A stretch of 64,000 nt of DNA from Sphingobacterium corticibacterium (GCF_004208525.1 NZ_SGIT01000001.1:1922001-1986000), one strand, 5' to 3'; counted from the first letter of the stretch, positions 28,360 through 37,518 are shown. Notes: a model not told the origin generated them from the sequence alone. Translations and numbers: made by a program.

Positions 28360-30495
28360 TCATTTAAAATCTTCCGGCACCGTTTTCTCTAACAGGTACT
28401 GATAATAAAAGCGAACCCGTTCTTTAAAATCATACGCTGCTTTAGAACGCGCAAACCCATGACGGCTACCAGGGTAAATCATTAGTTCAAATGGAACATC
28501 CCCATCTGTCAAAGCGTCCACTAACTGCATTGTATTCTGCATATGTACATTATCATCGATATCGCCATGCATAATCCGAAGTCTCCCTTTATATTGATTA
28601 ACATAGCTCAATACCGAGCCCTCATGATATCCCTGCGGATTATCTTGCGGTGTATCCATCCATCGCTCGGTGTAGTGGGTATCGTATAACTCCCAACTGA
28701 TAACAGGTGCACCTGCAATACCATAATCAAAATAAGCTGCTCCTTTTGTCAATGCTAGACAGGTCATATAACCGCCGTAACTATGTCCCGTAATCAGTAG
28801 CTTATCGTCTGCTACCCATGGCTTTGCTTTTAACCATTTTGCTATGGTAATATAGTCTACCATTTCCCATTTACCCAAGTTTCTATGCATCCACGCAACA
28901 CCTTGCTTACCAAAATGTCCGGAAGCACGGTGATCACAGGTAATCTGAACAATGCCTTCTTTTGCCCAATATTGGCTCGAAGTACCTTTCCATGTATTTT
29001 TCACCGTTCCAGCATCTGGCCCACCATAGATACTCATAACTACCGGATACCTCTTCGTTTCGTCAAAATCTACAGGATAGGTTATAATAACTGGTAAATC
29101 AAATTTCCCGTCGTCCGAAGGGATCGTAAAATATTCGGTTTTGCCCACATTGTACTGATCAAAGTCAATTGACTTACTGTCCGCCAATTCTTTTACCAGC
29201 TTACCCTTGTTATCTAACAATACAATTTTATTGGGGGTAGATACATTGGAATAGTCCGTTATAAAATACCTCCCATCCGGAGAAACTTTTACCTGATGTG
29301 TATAGTCACCAAACGTTAAGCGTTTTAATCTTCTTCCGGAATAGTCCACGCGATAAAGGTCTTCGGTAGCGGAATTTTCCTTACGAGCTGTAAAGTACAC
29401 CACTTTGTGTTTCTCGTCTATGCGCGCTAATGATGTCACCTGCCAGTCGCCTGACGTCAATGGATTAACCAACTTACCATCCAATGTATAGAGATAATAA
29501 TGTGCCCATCCTGTACGATCTGATTTCAGAATGTAGTGTTTATTATCCGCCAAATAGGTTATACGCTCACTGTGATCCAGGTTAATCCAAGTCGGCTGTT
29601 CTTCATTATATATCTCGTCTTTCAGACCATCAGTTGGATTCACCGAATAGAATTTCAGATTTGTCTGGTCCCGATTCATCCACTGGACCATAATGGATTG
29701 ACTATCAAAACTCCAATAAGGCTCTCCAAAATATTGGTCGTCTTGCTCGTTGAAGTCTGCCCAAACAACCGGCGATCCTTCCACTTTCACAAAGCCTATT
29801 TTTACTTCTGGATTCGGATCTCCTGCTTTGGGGTAACGTGTCTCTTCCAAATAACCGTGCTGTCCTTCGGAAACGTAAATGGGAAACATCGGCACTTGCG
29901 TGTCATCAAAGCGCATAAAAGCTAATTGTTTACTATCTGGTGACCACCAAAATGCTTTATAATTTGTCGCACGTCCTAAAATTTCTTCATAATATACCCA
30001 AGAAGACCAACCGTTGTAGATAACATCTGTACCATCTGACGTATAACGAACTTCATTTCCATCGTCTACTTTCACACTATATAGATCGTTATTGCGTGTA
30101 AACGCTACATATTCTCCATCTGGCGATAACGTGGGATTCTTTTCTTCCGCGTCGGGGGAATGTGTCAAGCGTCTATCCGGACTATTTCCGTAACGGATAT
30201 AAACATCATTATTCTTAACAAACACTTCCGTATCCGATTTAACAGGCGGTGTATAGGGTGTACGCTTACCCGTTGTCACATGTATTTGATAAAGCCGCCC
30301 ATCTTTACTATCACGCTCGATATAATGATCGTTGTCTGCCCATCCGGTATATTGGTTGATCCGTTTGGTGACCGATGTTTCCTGACCCCACGCTTGCGCA
30401 AAATTCAATGCTTTCTTTTGGGCACACACTGGAGCTGTGAATAGTAGCCCAACTACAACGAGCGAATTAATGATAATTTTATGCATAATCGACAT
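28360..30495 (-). CDS. S9 family prolyl peptidase (dipeptidyl peptidase IV-like)
   Basis: Secreted serine peptidase, 711 residues, with signal peptide (IIINSLVVVGLLFTAPVCAQ). An N-terminal beta-propeller domain (~35-460, with repeated YVAFTRNNDLY-like and SPDGRYF blades) includes the DPP-IV glutamate region SSWVYYEEILGRA. The C-terminal alpha/beta hydrolase has nucleophile GHSYGGYMT, Asp in GDIDDNVH and His in GSRHGFAR. It should remove Xaa-Pro dipeptides in the periplasm. ATGs at 30495 and 30486 are both possible starts. No terminator was recognised downstream; the 132-base gap before the next gene (28228-28359) holds nothing else recognisable. Confidence 0.95.
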   Translation of the reverse strand: MSIMHKIIINSLVVVGLLFTAPVCAQKKALNFAQAWGQETSVTKRINQYTGWADNDHYIERDSKDGRLYQIHVTTGKRTPYTPPVKSDTEVFVKNNDVYIRYGNSPDRRLTHSPDAEEKNPTLSPDGEYVAFTRNNDLYSVKVDDGNEVRYTSDGTDVIYNGWSSWVYYEEILGRATNYKAFWWSPDSKQLAFMRFDDTQVPMFPIYVSEGQHGYLEETRYPKAGDPNPEVKIGFVKVEGSPVVWADFNEQDDQYFGEPYWSFDSQSIMVQWMNRDQTNLKFYSVNPTDGLKDEIYNEEQPTWINLDHSERITYLADNKHYILKSDRTGWAHYYLYTLDGKLVNPLTSGDWQVTSLARIDEKHKVVYFTARKENSATEDLYRVDYSGRRLKRLTFGDYTHQVKVSPDGRYFITDYSNVSTPNKIVLLDNKGKLVKELADSKSIDFDQYNVGKTEYFTIPSDDGKFDLPVIITYPVDFDETKRYPVVMSIYGGPDAGTVKNTWKGTSSQYWAKEGIVQITCDHRASGHFGKQGVAWMHRNLGKWEMVDYITIAKWLKAKPWVADDKLLITGHSYGGYMTCLALTKGAAYFDYGIAGAPVISWELYDTHYTERWMDTPQDNPQGYHEGSVLSYVNQYKGRLRIMHGDIDDNVHMQNTMQLVDALTDGDVPFELMIYPGSRHGFARSKAAYDFKERVRFYYQYLLEKTVPEDFK

Positions 30496-30532
30496 TAATA
30501 AGCGACGAAATTAACAATAATATCATAAAAAA

Positions 30533-30550
30533 AGCCACTTCATAGTGGCT
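30533..30550 (-). terminator. Terminator of the PUR-domain gene
   Basis: AGCCACT/AGTGGCT stem with a 4-base loop, followed on the minus strand by TTTTTTT, 27 bases after the gene's stop. Confidence 0.85.
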
Positions 30551-30576
30551 CCATATGTTTTCTAAGTTCAAATATG

Positions 30577-30900
30577 TTAGAACGAATAATCGTCCTTCTG
30601 CGCATATTCGGCGGAGTCCTCTTGATTTGGCTCATAGCGTTTTTCAACAACTTCTTGGTTAGCCTTAATATAGTCCACCACGTCTGTCAATCCTTCAGCA
30701 AATTTTTCAAAATCTTCTTTGTACAAGAAAATCTTGTGCTTAATAAATTGTCCATCTTCAAAACGTTTTTTGCTTTCCGTGATGGTTACATAGTAATCGT
30801 TAGAACGAGTTGCCTTTACATCAAAAAAATAAGTACGCTTTCCCGCTCTCACCTTTTTTGAAAATACCTCTTCACGCTCTTTGTTTTCAAAATCTCCCAT
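30577..30900 (-). CDS. PUR-alpha-like nucleic-acid-binding protein (DUF3276)
   Basis: 107 residues, the short bacterial PUR domain present in nearly all Bacteroidota: VFSKKVRAGKRTYFFDVKATRSNDYYVTITESKK followed by the second half, with HKIFLYKEDFEKFAEGLTDV, and an acidic tail. Related Borrelia BpuR binds DNA and RNA and regulates translation; here the target is unknown. It is a single-gene unit with its own terminator. The 242 bases upstream are shared with the divergent LiaF-like operon. Confidence 0.88.
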   Translation of the reverse strand: MGDFENKEREEVFSKKVRAGKRTYFFDVKATRSNDYYVTITESKKRFEDGQFIKHKIFLYKEDFEKFAEGLTDVVDYIKANQEVVEKRYEPNQEDSAEYAQKDDYSF

Positions 30901-31033
30901 TAGTATTGTAAGTATTTAAGTTTAAATCCTTTTTCGCTATAAATATATAATAATTAATTTCATGTTTCCAAATTTAATTAAAAAATGTTCGTTTATTTTT
31001 ATATACGTCTTCTGGTAATCCATGCAGGTTTCG

Positions 31034-31066
31034 CCGAAAAAAGTACGGTGTTTACCGAAAAAGTGC
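31034..31066 (+). promoter_or_regulatory. Direct repeats, candidate LytTR regulator site
   Basis: CCGAAAAAAGTAC (31034-31046) and CCGAAAAAGTGC (31055-31066) are direct repeats with starts 21 bases apart, two helical turns. They lie just upstream of the -33 position implied by the TACTTTTG box at 31110-31117. LytTR-domain regulators typically bind imperfect direct repeats of about 9 bases with this period, and a LytTR regulator is encoded in the operon downstream. Confidence 0.5.
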
Positions 31067-31109
31067 ATCGTATTGCCTATTTTGGCTAACGTATTATTAA
31101 GTATTGCAT

Positions 31110-31117
31110 TACTTTTG
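31110..31117 (+). promoter_or_regulatory. -7 box (TACTTTTG) of the LiaF-like/LytS/LytTR operon
   Basis: Exact TAnnTTTG match 25 bases before the ATG at 31143. The nearest TTTG (31081-31084) is 25 bases upstream, longer than usual, which fits a promoter that needs an activator. Confidence 0.5.
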
Positions 31118-31142
31118 AATCAAACATATAACAGTAGTAGTA

Positions 31143-32036
31143 ATGGAAAGAGAAAGAGATCATAAAACACCACCTCCTATTCCCCCTCGCGGTAACAATA
31201 AAAGCGCAAATATCGTTGGGTTTGCGATTGTATTCTTGGGCGCGGCGCTCTTGATGCGCAATCTGGATCTAGGCTTGCCGTTTGTAAGAGAAATCTTTGG
31301 TTGGGAGATGATTTTGATTATCATCGGGATCGTGATCGGAATCAACTCTAAGTTTGAAAACAAATCCTCCGTCATATTAATTGCCATAGGGGGACTATTT
31401 GTCATCAAAAGATTAATTGATCTTCCTTTTTGGGGGGTTGTCTTCCCCATCGTAGCTATTACCATAGGTATCTATTTTATTGTGCGGAACCGTAACCAAT
31501 CTACCACTCCCCCTGTTCCACCCATTCCTCCTCAGCCGTCCAGAAGTTGGGAAGTCGATGAATTTGACTGGGATAAACGTGTGGACATCTATACAGAACC
31601 AGAGACCACGACCTATGCTCCGCCGTTTCAGCAGCCCGATAACCAAGGAGATAACGGAGACCGTCAACGCGAGAAAAAGGGGTATGTCTACGAAGGTGAG
31701 AATTATATTAAGGTAGAATCGATATTTGGCTACGCCAAGAAAATTGTTTTTTCCAAAAATTTTCTCGGCGGCAACATGACCAATCTTTTTGGCAGTACCG
31801 AAATCAACTTGCTACAAGCTGATATCAAACAACCTGTTGCACTAGATGTATTTCAATTATTTGGCAGCACAAAGATTATTGTACCGCCGCACTGGATAGT
31901 CGCAACTACAGCATCGTCAATTTTGAGTGAAAATGACGACCGCCGCGCTATACTCACGAATGTAAAGGATCAGAACAAGTGCTTATACATTACGGGCACA
32001 TCCATATTTGGCAGTATCACGATAAAAAATAGTTAA
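31143..32036 (+). CDS. LiaF-like envelope-stress membrane protein
   Basis: 297 residues. A short proline-rich cytoplasmic start (TPPPIPPRG) is followed by four hydrophobic segments (~24-42, 50-66, 75-90, 95-112: the DUF5668-type transmembrane domain), a Pro-rich linker (TTPPVPPIPPQPSRSW) and a C-terminal beta-helix-like domain (~190-297; FGYAKKIVFSKNFLGGNMTNLFGSTEINL, FQLFGSTKIIVP) as in LiaF/DUF2154 'cell wall-active antibiotic response' proteins. In Firmicutes LiaF controls the LiaRS system. Here it precedes a LytS-type kinase by six bases, so a comparable sensing role is likely but inferred from context. Confidence 0.85.
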   Translation: MERERDHKTPPPIPPRGNNKSANIVGFAIVFLGAALLMRNLDLGLPFVREIFGWEMILIIIGIVIGINSKFENKSSVILIAIGGLFVIKRLIDLPFWGVVFPIVAITIGIYFIVRNRNQSTTPPVPPIPPQPSRSWEVDEFDWDKRVDIYTEPETTTYAPPFQQPDNQGDNGDRQREKKGYVYEGENYIKVESIFGYAKKIVFSKNFLGGNMTNLFGSTEINLLQADIKQPVALDVFQLFGSTKIIVPPHWIVATTASSILSENDDRRAILTNVKDQNKCLYITGTSIFGSITIKNS

Positions 32037-32042
32037 TGTAAG

Positions 32043-33080
32043 ATGACCTTCAAACTAACTACAAAAAACCGTTTGATACATGTTAGTGCATGGACGATCT
32101 GCATCTTGTACTTTGCCGTTTCTTATTTTTTACTGTGGTGGGACCTCAGTCCGAAACTAATCTCACCTTATGAGCCTTTAGTTGGTGCACTGTCCATAAC
32201 GATTTGTTGTTATCTTATATATAGCACACTTCAATTCTATTTACCACGCAAAAACCAATATGTAAAAATTATCGTGATTTGCCTGGCGTTGACGGTCGTT
32301 AGCATAGGGTTGTCCATATTCTTTCTAAACCAATTTTTTGACGACATTTCGCTTACCCATTTCTACGAAATCTTGCCTTACCGCTTTATCATCAACTTCT
32401 TATTGTTGCTGTGCATAACTATCATCAATGTTTTTTGGAATATTCAGGAAGAATATGAAGAAAATAAAAAGCGAAAGGAGGAATCTGAACGTATTTTGCG
32501 AGACGCAGAATTGTATAATTTACGCCAACAGCTTCAGCCTCATTTTTTATTCAACAGTCTTAATTCTATCATTGCCCTCATCGGCATCAAGCCAGATGAA
32601 GCACGCAATATGACATTCCAACTTTCCGATTTCTTACGCGGAACAATGCGGAAAGATGATAAACAGTTGATTCCACTCACGGATGAAATCGCGCACTTAA
32701 GACTCTATCTCGATATAGAAAAAGTTCGGTTCGGACATCGCTTAACGACGACTTTTCATTTACAGGAGGAGGCAAATCAAGTCAAGGTTCCTTCCATGAT
32801 TATCCAACCGCTACTGGAAAATGCCATTAAGTTTGGCCTGTACAATGTGATTGGTGAAGTTGAAATCACCATCGATATCCGTGTAGAAGATTACATGCTG
32901 TATATCGCGATTACCAATCCATTTGATGCTGATCAGTTCGAAAGCCGAAAAGGTACTGGGTTCGGACTTTCCAGTATTCAACGCCGGCTGTTCCTGCTAT
33001 ATAGTCGTACAGACTTACTGGAAACTTCTATTCATAAAAATACATTTACTTCTACCTTAAAAATCCCACAATATGATTAA
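32043..33080 (+). CDS. LytS-type sensor histidine kinase
   Basis: 345 residues: four transmembrane helices (~13-31, 43-64, 74-97, 110-133) with almost no periplasmic domain, then a short coiled coil, a His_kinase domain with LRQQLQPHFLFNSLNS (phospho-acceptor His167) and a HATPase domain with MIIQPLLENAIKFGL (N box) and GTGFGLSSIQRRL (G box). This layout suggests sensing within the membrane, possibly through the LiaF-like partner. It overlaps the response regulator by eight bases. Confidence 0.93.
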   Translation: MTFKLTTKNRLIHVSAWTICILYFAVSYFLLWWDLSPKLISPYEPLVGALSITICCYLIYSTLQFYLPRKNQYVKIIVICLALTVVSIGLSIFFLNQFFDDISLTHFYEILPYRFIINFLLLLCITIINVFWNIQEEYEENKKRKEESERILRDAELYNLRQQLQPHFLFNSLNSIIALIGIKPDEARNMTFQLSDFLRGTMRKDDKQLIPLTDEIAHLRLYLDIEKVRFGHRLTTTFHLQEEANQVKVPSMIIQPLLENAIKFGLYNVIGEVEITIDIRVEDYMLYIAITNPFDADQFESRKGTGFGLSSIQRRLFLLYSRTDLLETSIHKNTFTSTLKIPQYD

Positions 33081-33810
33081 GACTATTATTATAGACGACG
33101 AGCCCTTAGCACGGATGGTTATCGCTGAATATTTACAACCACAAGAGGACATTGAATTAGTTGCTGAATGTGGAGATGGTTTCGAGGGAGCAAAAATGAT
33201 TCAACAGATGCGTCCTGACCTCATTTTTCTAGATATCCAAATGCCAAAACTGACTGGGTTTGAAATGTTAGAAATCCTCGACGAGATGCCGAACGTCATC
33301 TTTACGACTGCTTTTGATGAATTTGCGATCAAAGCTTTTGAGAAAAACGCAATAGATTATCTCCTCAAACCCATCAGCAAGAACCGGTTTGAACAAGCAT
33401 TAACGAAATTCAGAAACAACCATCAGGGCAACATAACCAAGGAAACTTCAGCAAAACTGGAAGCCGTTCGAGAGGAAGAAACATTAGAACGTATTGTGGT
33501 TAAAAATGGCTCGCAGATTAAGATTATTCCCGTGCAGCAAGTTCTTTTTTTGGAAGCGTATGATGACTATGTAAAAATCCACACAAAAGACGGTATGTTC
33601 TTGAAAAACAAAACGATGAGTTCGTTCGAGAAACAACTAGATCCGAAGCAATTTGTTCGGGTACATCGTTCGTTTATCGCTAAAGTAGATCAACTTGCCA
33701 AAATTGAACCCATGGAAAAAGAAAGTTACATCGCCACTTTGCTGACAGGCGAAAAAATCAATATCAGTAAATCGGGATACGCGCGTTTAAAACAAATAAT
33801 TGGCTTATAA
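33073..33810 (+). CDS. LytTR family response regulator
   Basis: 245 residues: receiver domain with IIIDDEPLA and phosphorylation site FLDIQMPKLTG (Asp54), TTAFDEFAIKAFEKNAIDYL and the conserved Lys in LLKPIS; then a LytTR DNA-binding domain (~145-245; VLFLEAYDDYVKIHTKDG, FVRVHRSFIAKVDQLAKI). It is the partner of the preceding kinase and the likely reader of the direct repeats at 31034-31066. Confidence 0.94.
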   Translation: MIKTIIIDDEPLARMVIAEYLQPQEDIELVAECGDGFEGAKMIQQMRPDLIFLDIQMPKLTGFEMLEILDEMPNVIFTTAFDEFAIKAFEKNAIDYLLKPISKNRFEQALTKFRNNHQGNITKETSAKLEAVREEETLERIVVKNGSQIKIIPVQQVLFLEAYDDYVKIHTKDGMFLKNKTMSSFEKQLDPKQFVRVHRSFIAKVDQLAKIEPMEKESYIATLLTGEKINISKSGYARLKQIIGL

Positions 33811-33823
33811 ACATTTGTTTGCG

Positions 33824-33831
33824 TAGTTTTG
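33824..33831 (+). promoter_or_regulatory. -7 box (TAGTTTTG) four bases before the serine hydrolase ATG
   Basis: Exact TAnnTTTG; TTG at 33800-33802 gives a 21-base spacer. The start point is predicted at the A of the ATG, so a leaderless transcript is expected, independent of the upstream two-component operon. Confidence 0.6.
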
Positions 33832-33835
33832 CGGT

Positions 33836-35278
33836 ATGATTCGCAAGTTATTTTTCTTACTGTTGATGTGCGTTGCGCTGACGGGATTTGGACAAACGAA
33901 AACAGAAGAGGTCAATCGAGCTGTTTTCAATAAAATAGAATTTTTCATCAACACACAGATGACCGATTCTATATACAATTTAGCTTCTGAGGGCTTTAAA
34001 GAGCATGTATCTAAAGATCAGCTTTCCTTTGTCTTGCAAAACCTTTACCAGCTGGGTAGAATAACAGATGTAGAAGTAGAAGATTTTCAAGGCCAGACCG
34101 CTACTTATCGCGTATATTTTGCCGATGCGCGACAATTGCTCGCTAAACTGGCCGTAGACAGTACATATCGCTATACCACTTTGGCTTTTACCGCTGCCGA
34201 CAACAACAGCAAAGAAGTTGAAAAGCCAGAAAAGGAAGAAGTAATCAGTCAGGTAGAAACAGAAACACCGCTAGATTTCTATATAGACTCTGTCGCCAAC
34301 AGCTATATTAAAAAGGGCAATACGCAGTCTTTAGCGGTAGCGATTTTCCATCGAAATAAATACAAAACATTTCTGTATGGAGAAACGGAGAAAGGAAATA
34401 ACACACTTCCCGCTGAAAATACACTGTACGAAATTGGATCAATTACCAAAGTATTCACAGCGACATTGCTTGCTGATCTCGTTACAAAAGACGTTATTCA
34501 GCTAGATGATCCTATAACAACATTTCTACCAGATTCCGTGGCTTCCAATCCGGCGCTTAAAGGGATTACGTTTAAAAGCTTAGCTAACCATACTTCAGGT
34601 CTTCCCCGCATGGCAGGCAACTGGGATCGCATTGCAGGATTTGACGAAAAAGATCCATTTGCGGCTTATGATCAAAAAGCCCTTTTCAATTTTCTCCAGC
34701 ATTACAAGGCTTCCCGCGAACCAGGAGATGAATATGAATACAGCAATCTAGGCTATGGCCTACTGGGTGAACTAATCGCAATTATAAATAAGAAACCGTA
34801 CATACAGTGTTTACAGGAAACCATTCTCACACCTTTACAGCTTCATAACACGGTAGATACGCCAAATGACCAAAAACAACAGGCAGTGCTTCCCGGATTA
34901 GATAAACAAGGAAACATAACGCCGTTGTGGCGTTGGAAAGCGATGCTGGGTGCAGGCGGTCTAAAATCCAATATAAAAGATCTTATGCTATTTGCTGTCG
35001 AACAATTTAAAATGCCGGAAAACGAATTACAGAATGCGATGGCCTTGACAAGACAATTTACGTTTTTCACGCCCGATAATATGGATATTGGTTTGGCTTG
35101 GCATATGAATATGCTCGACGGTATTATCTATTTTCATCACACGGGAGAAACAGCTGGCAGCAGTTCCTTTATCGGCCTCTCTCCAGACACCAAAACAGTA
35201 GTCGTTATTTTATCTAATGCTGCTGAAAGTGTGAATCTCATCAGTACGGAAATTATGGAGAAATTGTTATCGGAATAA
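33836..35278 (+). CDS. Secreted beta-lactamase-fold serine hydrolase with DUF3887-like N-domain
   Basis: 480 residues: signal peptide (FFLLLMCVALTGFGQ), an N-terminal helical/beta domain (~22-125) of the DUF3887 kind, an acidic linker, then a class C beta-lactamase-like domain. Catalytic motifs: SITK (Ser202-Lys205) in YEIGSITKVFTATL, YSN in YEYSNLGYGLLGE, and HTG in FHHTGETAGSSSF in place of KTG. Such proteins are usually D-Ala-D-Ala carboxypeptidases or esterases, not resistance enzymes. Proximity to the LiaF/LytS/LytTR operon suggests a cell wall link, which is inference. Confidence 0.88.
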   Translation: MIRKLFFLLLMCVALTGFGQTKTEEVNRAVFNKIEFFINTQMTDSIYNLASEGFKEHVSKDQLSFVLQNLYQLGRITDVEVEDFQGQTATYRVYFADARQLLAKLAVDSTYRYTTLAFTAADNNSKEVEKPEKEEVISQVETETPLDFYIDSVANSYIKKGNTQSLAVAIFHRNKYKTFLYGETEKGNNTLPAENTLYEIGSITKVFTATLLADLVTKDVIQLDDPITTFLPDSVASNPALKGITFKSLANHTSGLPRMAGNWDRIAGFDEKDPFAAYDQKALFNFLQHYKASREPGDEYEYSNLGYGLLGELIAIINKKPYIQCLQETILTPLQLHNTVDTPNDQKQQAVLPGLDKQGNITPLWRWKAMLGAGGLKSNIKDLMLFAVEQFKMPENELQNAMALTRQFTFFTPDNMDIGLAWHMNMLDGIIYFHHTGETAGSSSFIGLSPDTKTVVVILSNAAESVNLISTEIMEKLLSE

Positions 35279-35288
35279 AAAAATTACC

Positions 35289-35296
35289 TAAGTTTG
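35289..35296 (+). promoter_or_regulatory. Candidate purN -7 box (TAAGTTTG)
   Basis: Exact TAnnTTTG match, 38 bases before the GTG start of purN. The -33 region is AT-rich without a clear TTTG. Confidence 0.45.
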
Positions 35297-35334
35297 GATA
35301 GAAATCAACTTTATAACATAAAAGATATATTATC

Positions 35335-35910
35335 GTGAAAAAACGCATTGCTATTTTTGCTTCCGGCTCAGGTTCGAATGCACAGAAAATTATGGAGCAT
35401 TTTAAGTATTCCAATCTGGCCGAAGTAGCTTTGGTGTTGAGTAATAATCCTGAAGCCTATGTTCTACAACGTGCCGATAATTTCGAAATCCCATCTCATG
35501 TTTTTGACAAGAAAACATTTTATGAGACGGATGAACTCATTGATATTTTAAAACGCTTAGAAATAGACCTCGTTGTTTTAGCTGGCTTTTTATGGTTAGT
35601 TCCTGAAAATCTGTTAAAAGCATTTCCCAATAAAATCATCAATATCCACCCTGCCTTACTTCCTAAGTACGGCGGTAAAGGAATGTATGGCGATAGAGTA
35701 CATAAAACTGTTCTTGAAGCCGGAGACGAAGAGCATGGCATCACGATCCATTTCGTGAATGAAAACTTCGATGAAGGAGAGATTATCCACCAAGCAAAAT
35801 TCAAGATCGAACCAAACGATACGTTGGACGTCATTAAATTCAAAGGACAGCAACTGGAACATCAATATTTCCCAAAAATTATCGAGAATTTATTGAAAAA
35901 ATATAATTAA
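35335..35910 (+). CDS. purN: Phosphoribosylglycinamide formyltransferase
   Basis: Formylates GAR with 10-formyl-THF in purine synthesis. 191 residues from a GTG start: IAIFASGSGSNAQKIMEHF (phosphate-binding start), LVVLAGFLWLVPENLL, IINIHPALLPKYGGKGMYG (catalytic Asn/His region) and HGITIHFVNENFDEGEII. purH, from the same pathway, lies 1.7 kb away on the same strand but is separated by two minus-strand genes, so they are not an operon. Confidence 0.96.
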   Translation: MKKRIAIFASGSGSNAQKIMEHFKYSNLAEVALVLSNNPEAYVLQRADNFEIPSHVFDKKTFYETDELIDILKRLEIDLVVLAGFLWLVPENLLKAFPNKIINIHPALLPKYGGKGMYGDRVHKTVLEAGDEEHGITIHFVNENFDEGEIIHQAKFKIEPNDTLDVIKFKGQQLEHQYFPKIIENLLKKYN

Positions 35911-35927
35911 CGGGATTTTTAATCCCG
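35911..35927. terminator. Hairpin between convergent purN and methyltransferase genes
   Basis: CGGGATT/AATCCCG with a 3-base loop directly after the purN stop. No long T run follows on the plus strand, so it is a weak terminator candidate. Confidence 0.4.
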
Positions 35928-35936
35928 CTCATATGT

Positions 35937-36596
35937 TTATTTCTTTACCGTAATTGTAGTGAACGGTCTGTCCACGGTCTCTCCTATTTTACTTTTAACG
36001 GTTTCCGTCTGTGTTTCTGCCTCCACGAGACAGAATGCAGTATTATCGAAAAGTTCTTTGATTTTTTCGTCGTTGTAAAGTGTAAAACCAAATTGAACGA
36101 AGGGCAGTTGTTTCATAAAATCTCCTTGAGCATAGGTGATATTTAATATTCCCCCCGGCTTTATCACACGGTACAATTCCGTTAACAACTCTTCCGGTTC
36201 CTTCCAAAAATAAATTGTGTTTACTGTAAAAACCTTATCAAAGAAATTGCTTTCGAAGGGAATGTGTAAACCATCATACAAATAGAAACTAGCTTGTCCG
36301 TTATCGAAAAATTGCTGATTTAAACGTTGTGCTTCTTCCTGCATAAGAGCAGACATTTCCAAACCGTAATAACTTAAGTTCCTTTTTTGTTCAAGCAGTT
36401 GTACAAGATGACCACAATTGCCATGTCCGAGCTCCAAGATCCGCTCTCCTTCTTGTAGGGTGAGCCGCTTTATGGAATGGAGCGTCATGTTCATATTCGT
36501 TTCATTCATCATTTCAGCAACTTTAACACCTTTATCACCTTGTGGTTGCCGTAGTTGCGAAGCTAATTCTTGTAGTTCTTTGTTGTCGGCCATCAT
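35937..36596 (-). CDS. Class I SAM-dependent methyltransferase
   Basis: 219 residues with the UbiE/Methyltransf_11 pattern: motif I ERILELGHGNCGHLVQLL, acidic motif YGLEMS, SFYLYDGLHIPFESNFFDKVFTVNTIYFW (post I/II) and LYRVIKPGGILNITYA (motif III). The substrate is unknown. It is 19 bases downstream of the DUF1080 gene on the same strand, so probably cotranscribed, though no functional link is evident. Confidence 0.88.
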   Translation of the reverse strand: MMADNKELQELASQLRQPQGDKGVKVAEMMNETNMNMTLHSIKRLTLQEGERILELGHGNCGHLVQLLEQKRNLSYYGLEMSALMQEEAQRLNQQFFDNGQASFYLYDGLHIPFESNFFDKVFTVNTIYFWKEPEELLTELYRVIKPGGILNITYAQGDFMKQLPFVQFGFTLYNDEKIKELFDNTAFCLVEAETQTETVKSKIGETVDRPFTTITVKK

Positions 36597-36615
36597 ACTT
36601 TCTCTTATTTGTTCC

Positions 36616-37347
36616 TTAAAGTTGTCTTATCTTGATGTTTCGGAAAGATACTCCCCGGGACCAGTCCTGAAGAGCAATACGTCCTTTGCTATGTTTTCCG
36701 AATTCTGGATAGTCCTTAAATGCACTTCTAGTAACTAAATTCTTCCATGTTGTGGAGTTGAAATCTACTTGAGCCGTCATATTACCATTAAGATAGAATT
36801 CCGTTTTTCCATTCTTTTGTATAATCCGAGAATGGTTCCATTGACCTACTTTTTTCGTGTTGACGAAGTTCTTCTGCGGGAAAAATGTATATAAGCAGCC
36901 TGATCGTTTCAACGGCTTTTCAAAATCGGCATGTGAATCTTCCAAAAGCTGATATTCTGGGCCGGAATGGTAGGTTGCATCAATATCCGGTCGTTCCTGA
37001 ACGTTCACAAAAACACCACTATTTCCAGCTCTCTCCAATTGCCAATCAAATGTCAACTCATAATTTTCAAATTCTTTATCTGTGACCAAATCTCCTTTTT
37101 TGAGATCACTGTTGGAATCACAATAAAGAACACCTCCCCGTACGACCCAAGCAGATGACGTATTACCGCGGTTATAAACATGCCAATTGGACAAGGACTT
37201 TCCATCAAAAAGCAATTCCCATCCCGCTTGTTTTTCATCGTCACTTAGTGTATTTGGCGTTGTATCCATCGAATCGCCGCACGCTGAAAAAGATAATAAA
37301 ATCGAAAGGCAGAAGAGTTTAATTACATTTATATTATTAATATGCAT
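36616..37347 (-). CDS. DUF1080 (3-keto-disaccharide hydrolase family) lipoprotein
   Basis: 243 residues with a lipobox (LSILLSFSAC) and one DUF1080 concanavalin-like domain: WELLFDGKSLSNWHVYNRG, WVVRGGVLYCDSN, YELTFDWQLERAGNSGVFVNVQ, GPEYQLLED and VSFRNIKIRQL. Members include 3-keto-glycoside hydrolases of Bacteroidota, but many are uncharacterised. It is expected to be anchored facing the periplasm. The ATG at 37347 was preferred; another at 37365 adds six residues. Confidence 0.88.
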   Translation of the reverse strand: MHINNINVIKLFCLSILLSFSACGDSMDTTPNTLSDDEKQAGWELLFDGKSLSNWHVYNRGNTSSAWVVRGGVLYCDSNSDLKKGDLVTDKEFENYELTFDWQLERAGNSGVFVNVQERPDIDATYHSGPEYQLLEDSHADFEKPLKRSGCLYTFFPQKNFVNTKKVGQWNHSRIIQKNGKTEFYLNGNMTAQVDFNSTTWKNLVTRSAFKDYPEFGKHSKGRIALQDWSRGVSFRNIKIRQL

Positions 37348-37491
37348 ATAGATAAGATTGTGCATTCATAGGAAGATCCGATTCTTCACGATTCGGCTTC
37401 GCTATAATCTATTCTTTATCGACCTACAGCATAAATGTATAAAATATCACTGAAATTTAAAAGGCAATGTTTTTTCCAACGCTTAAATTCT

Positions 37492-37499
37492 TATCTTTG
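37492..37499 (+). promoter_or_regulatory. purH leader -7 box (TATCTTTG)
   Basis: Exact TAnnTTTG match, placing the start point near 37505 and giving purH a leader of about 90 bases that contains two tiny ORFs. The -33 region is T-rich (TTTTTT near 37470) without a clean TTTG. Confidence 0.5.
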
Positions 37500-37518
37500 T
37501 CACTCCAAAAATTGAGCA

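Noticed and set aside
33836-35278. Beta-lactam resistance gene
   Set aside because: The class C fold is shared with peptidases and esterases; HTG replaces KTG and there is an extra N-domain, so resistance cannot be inferred.
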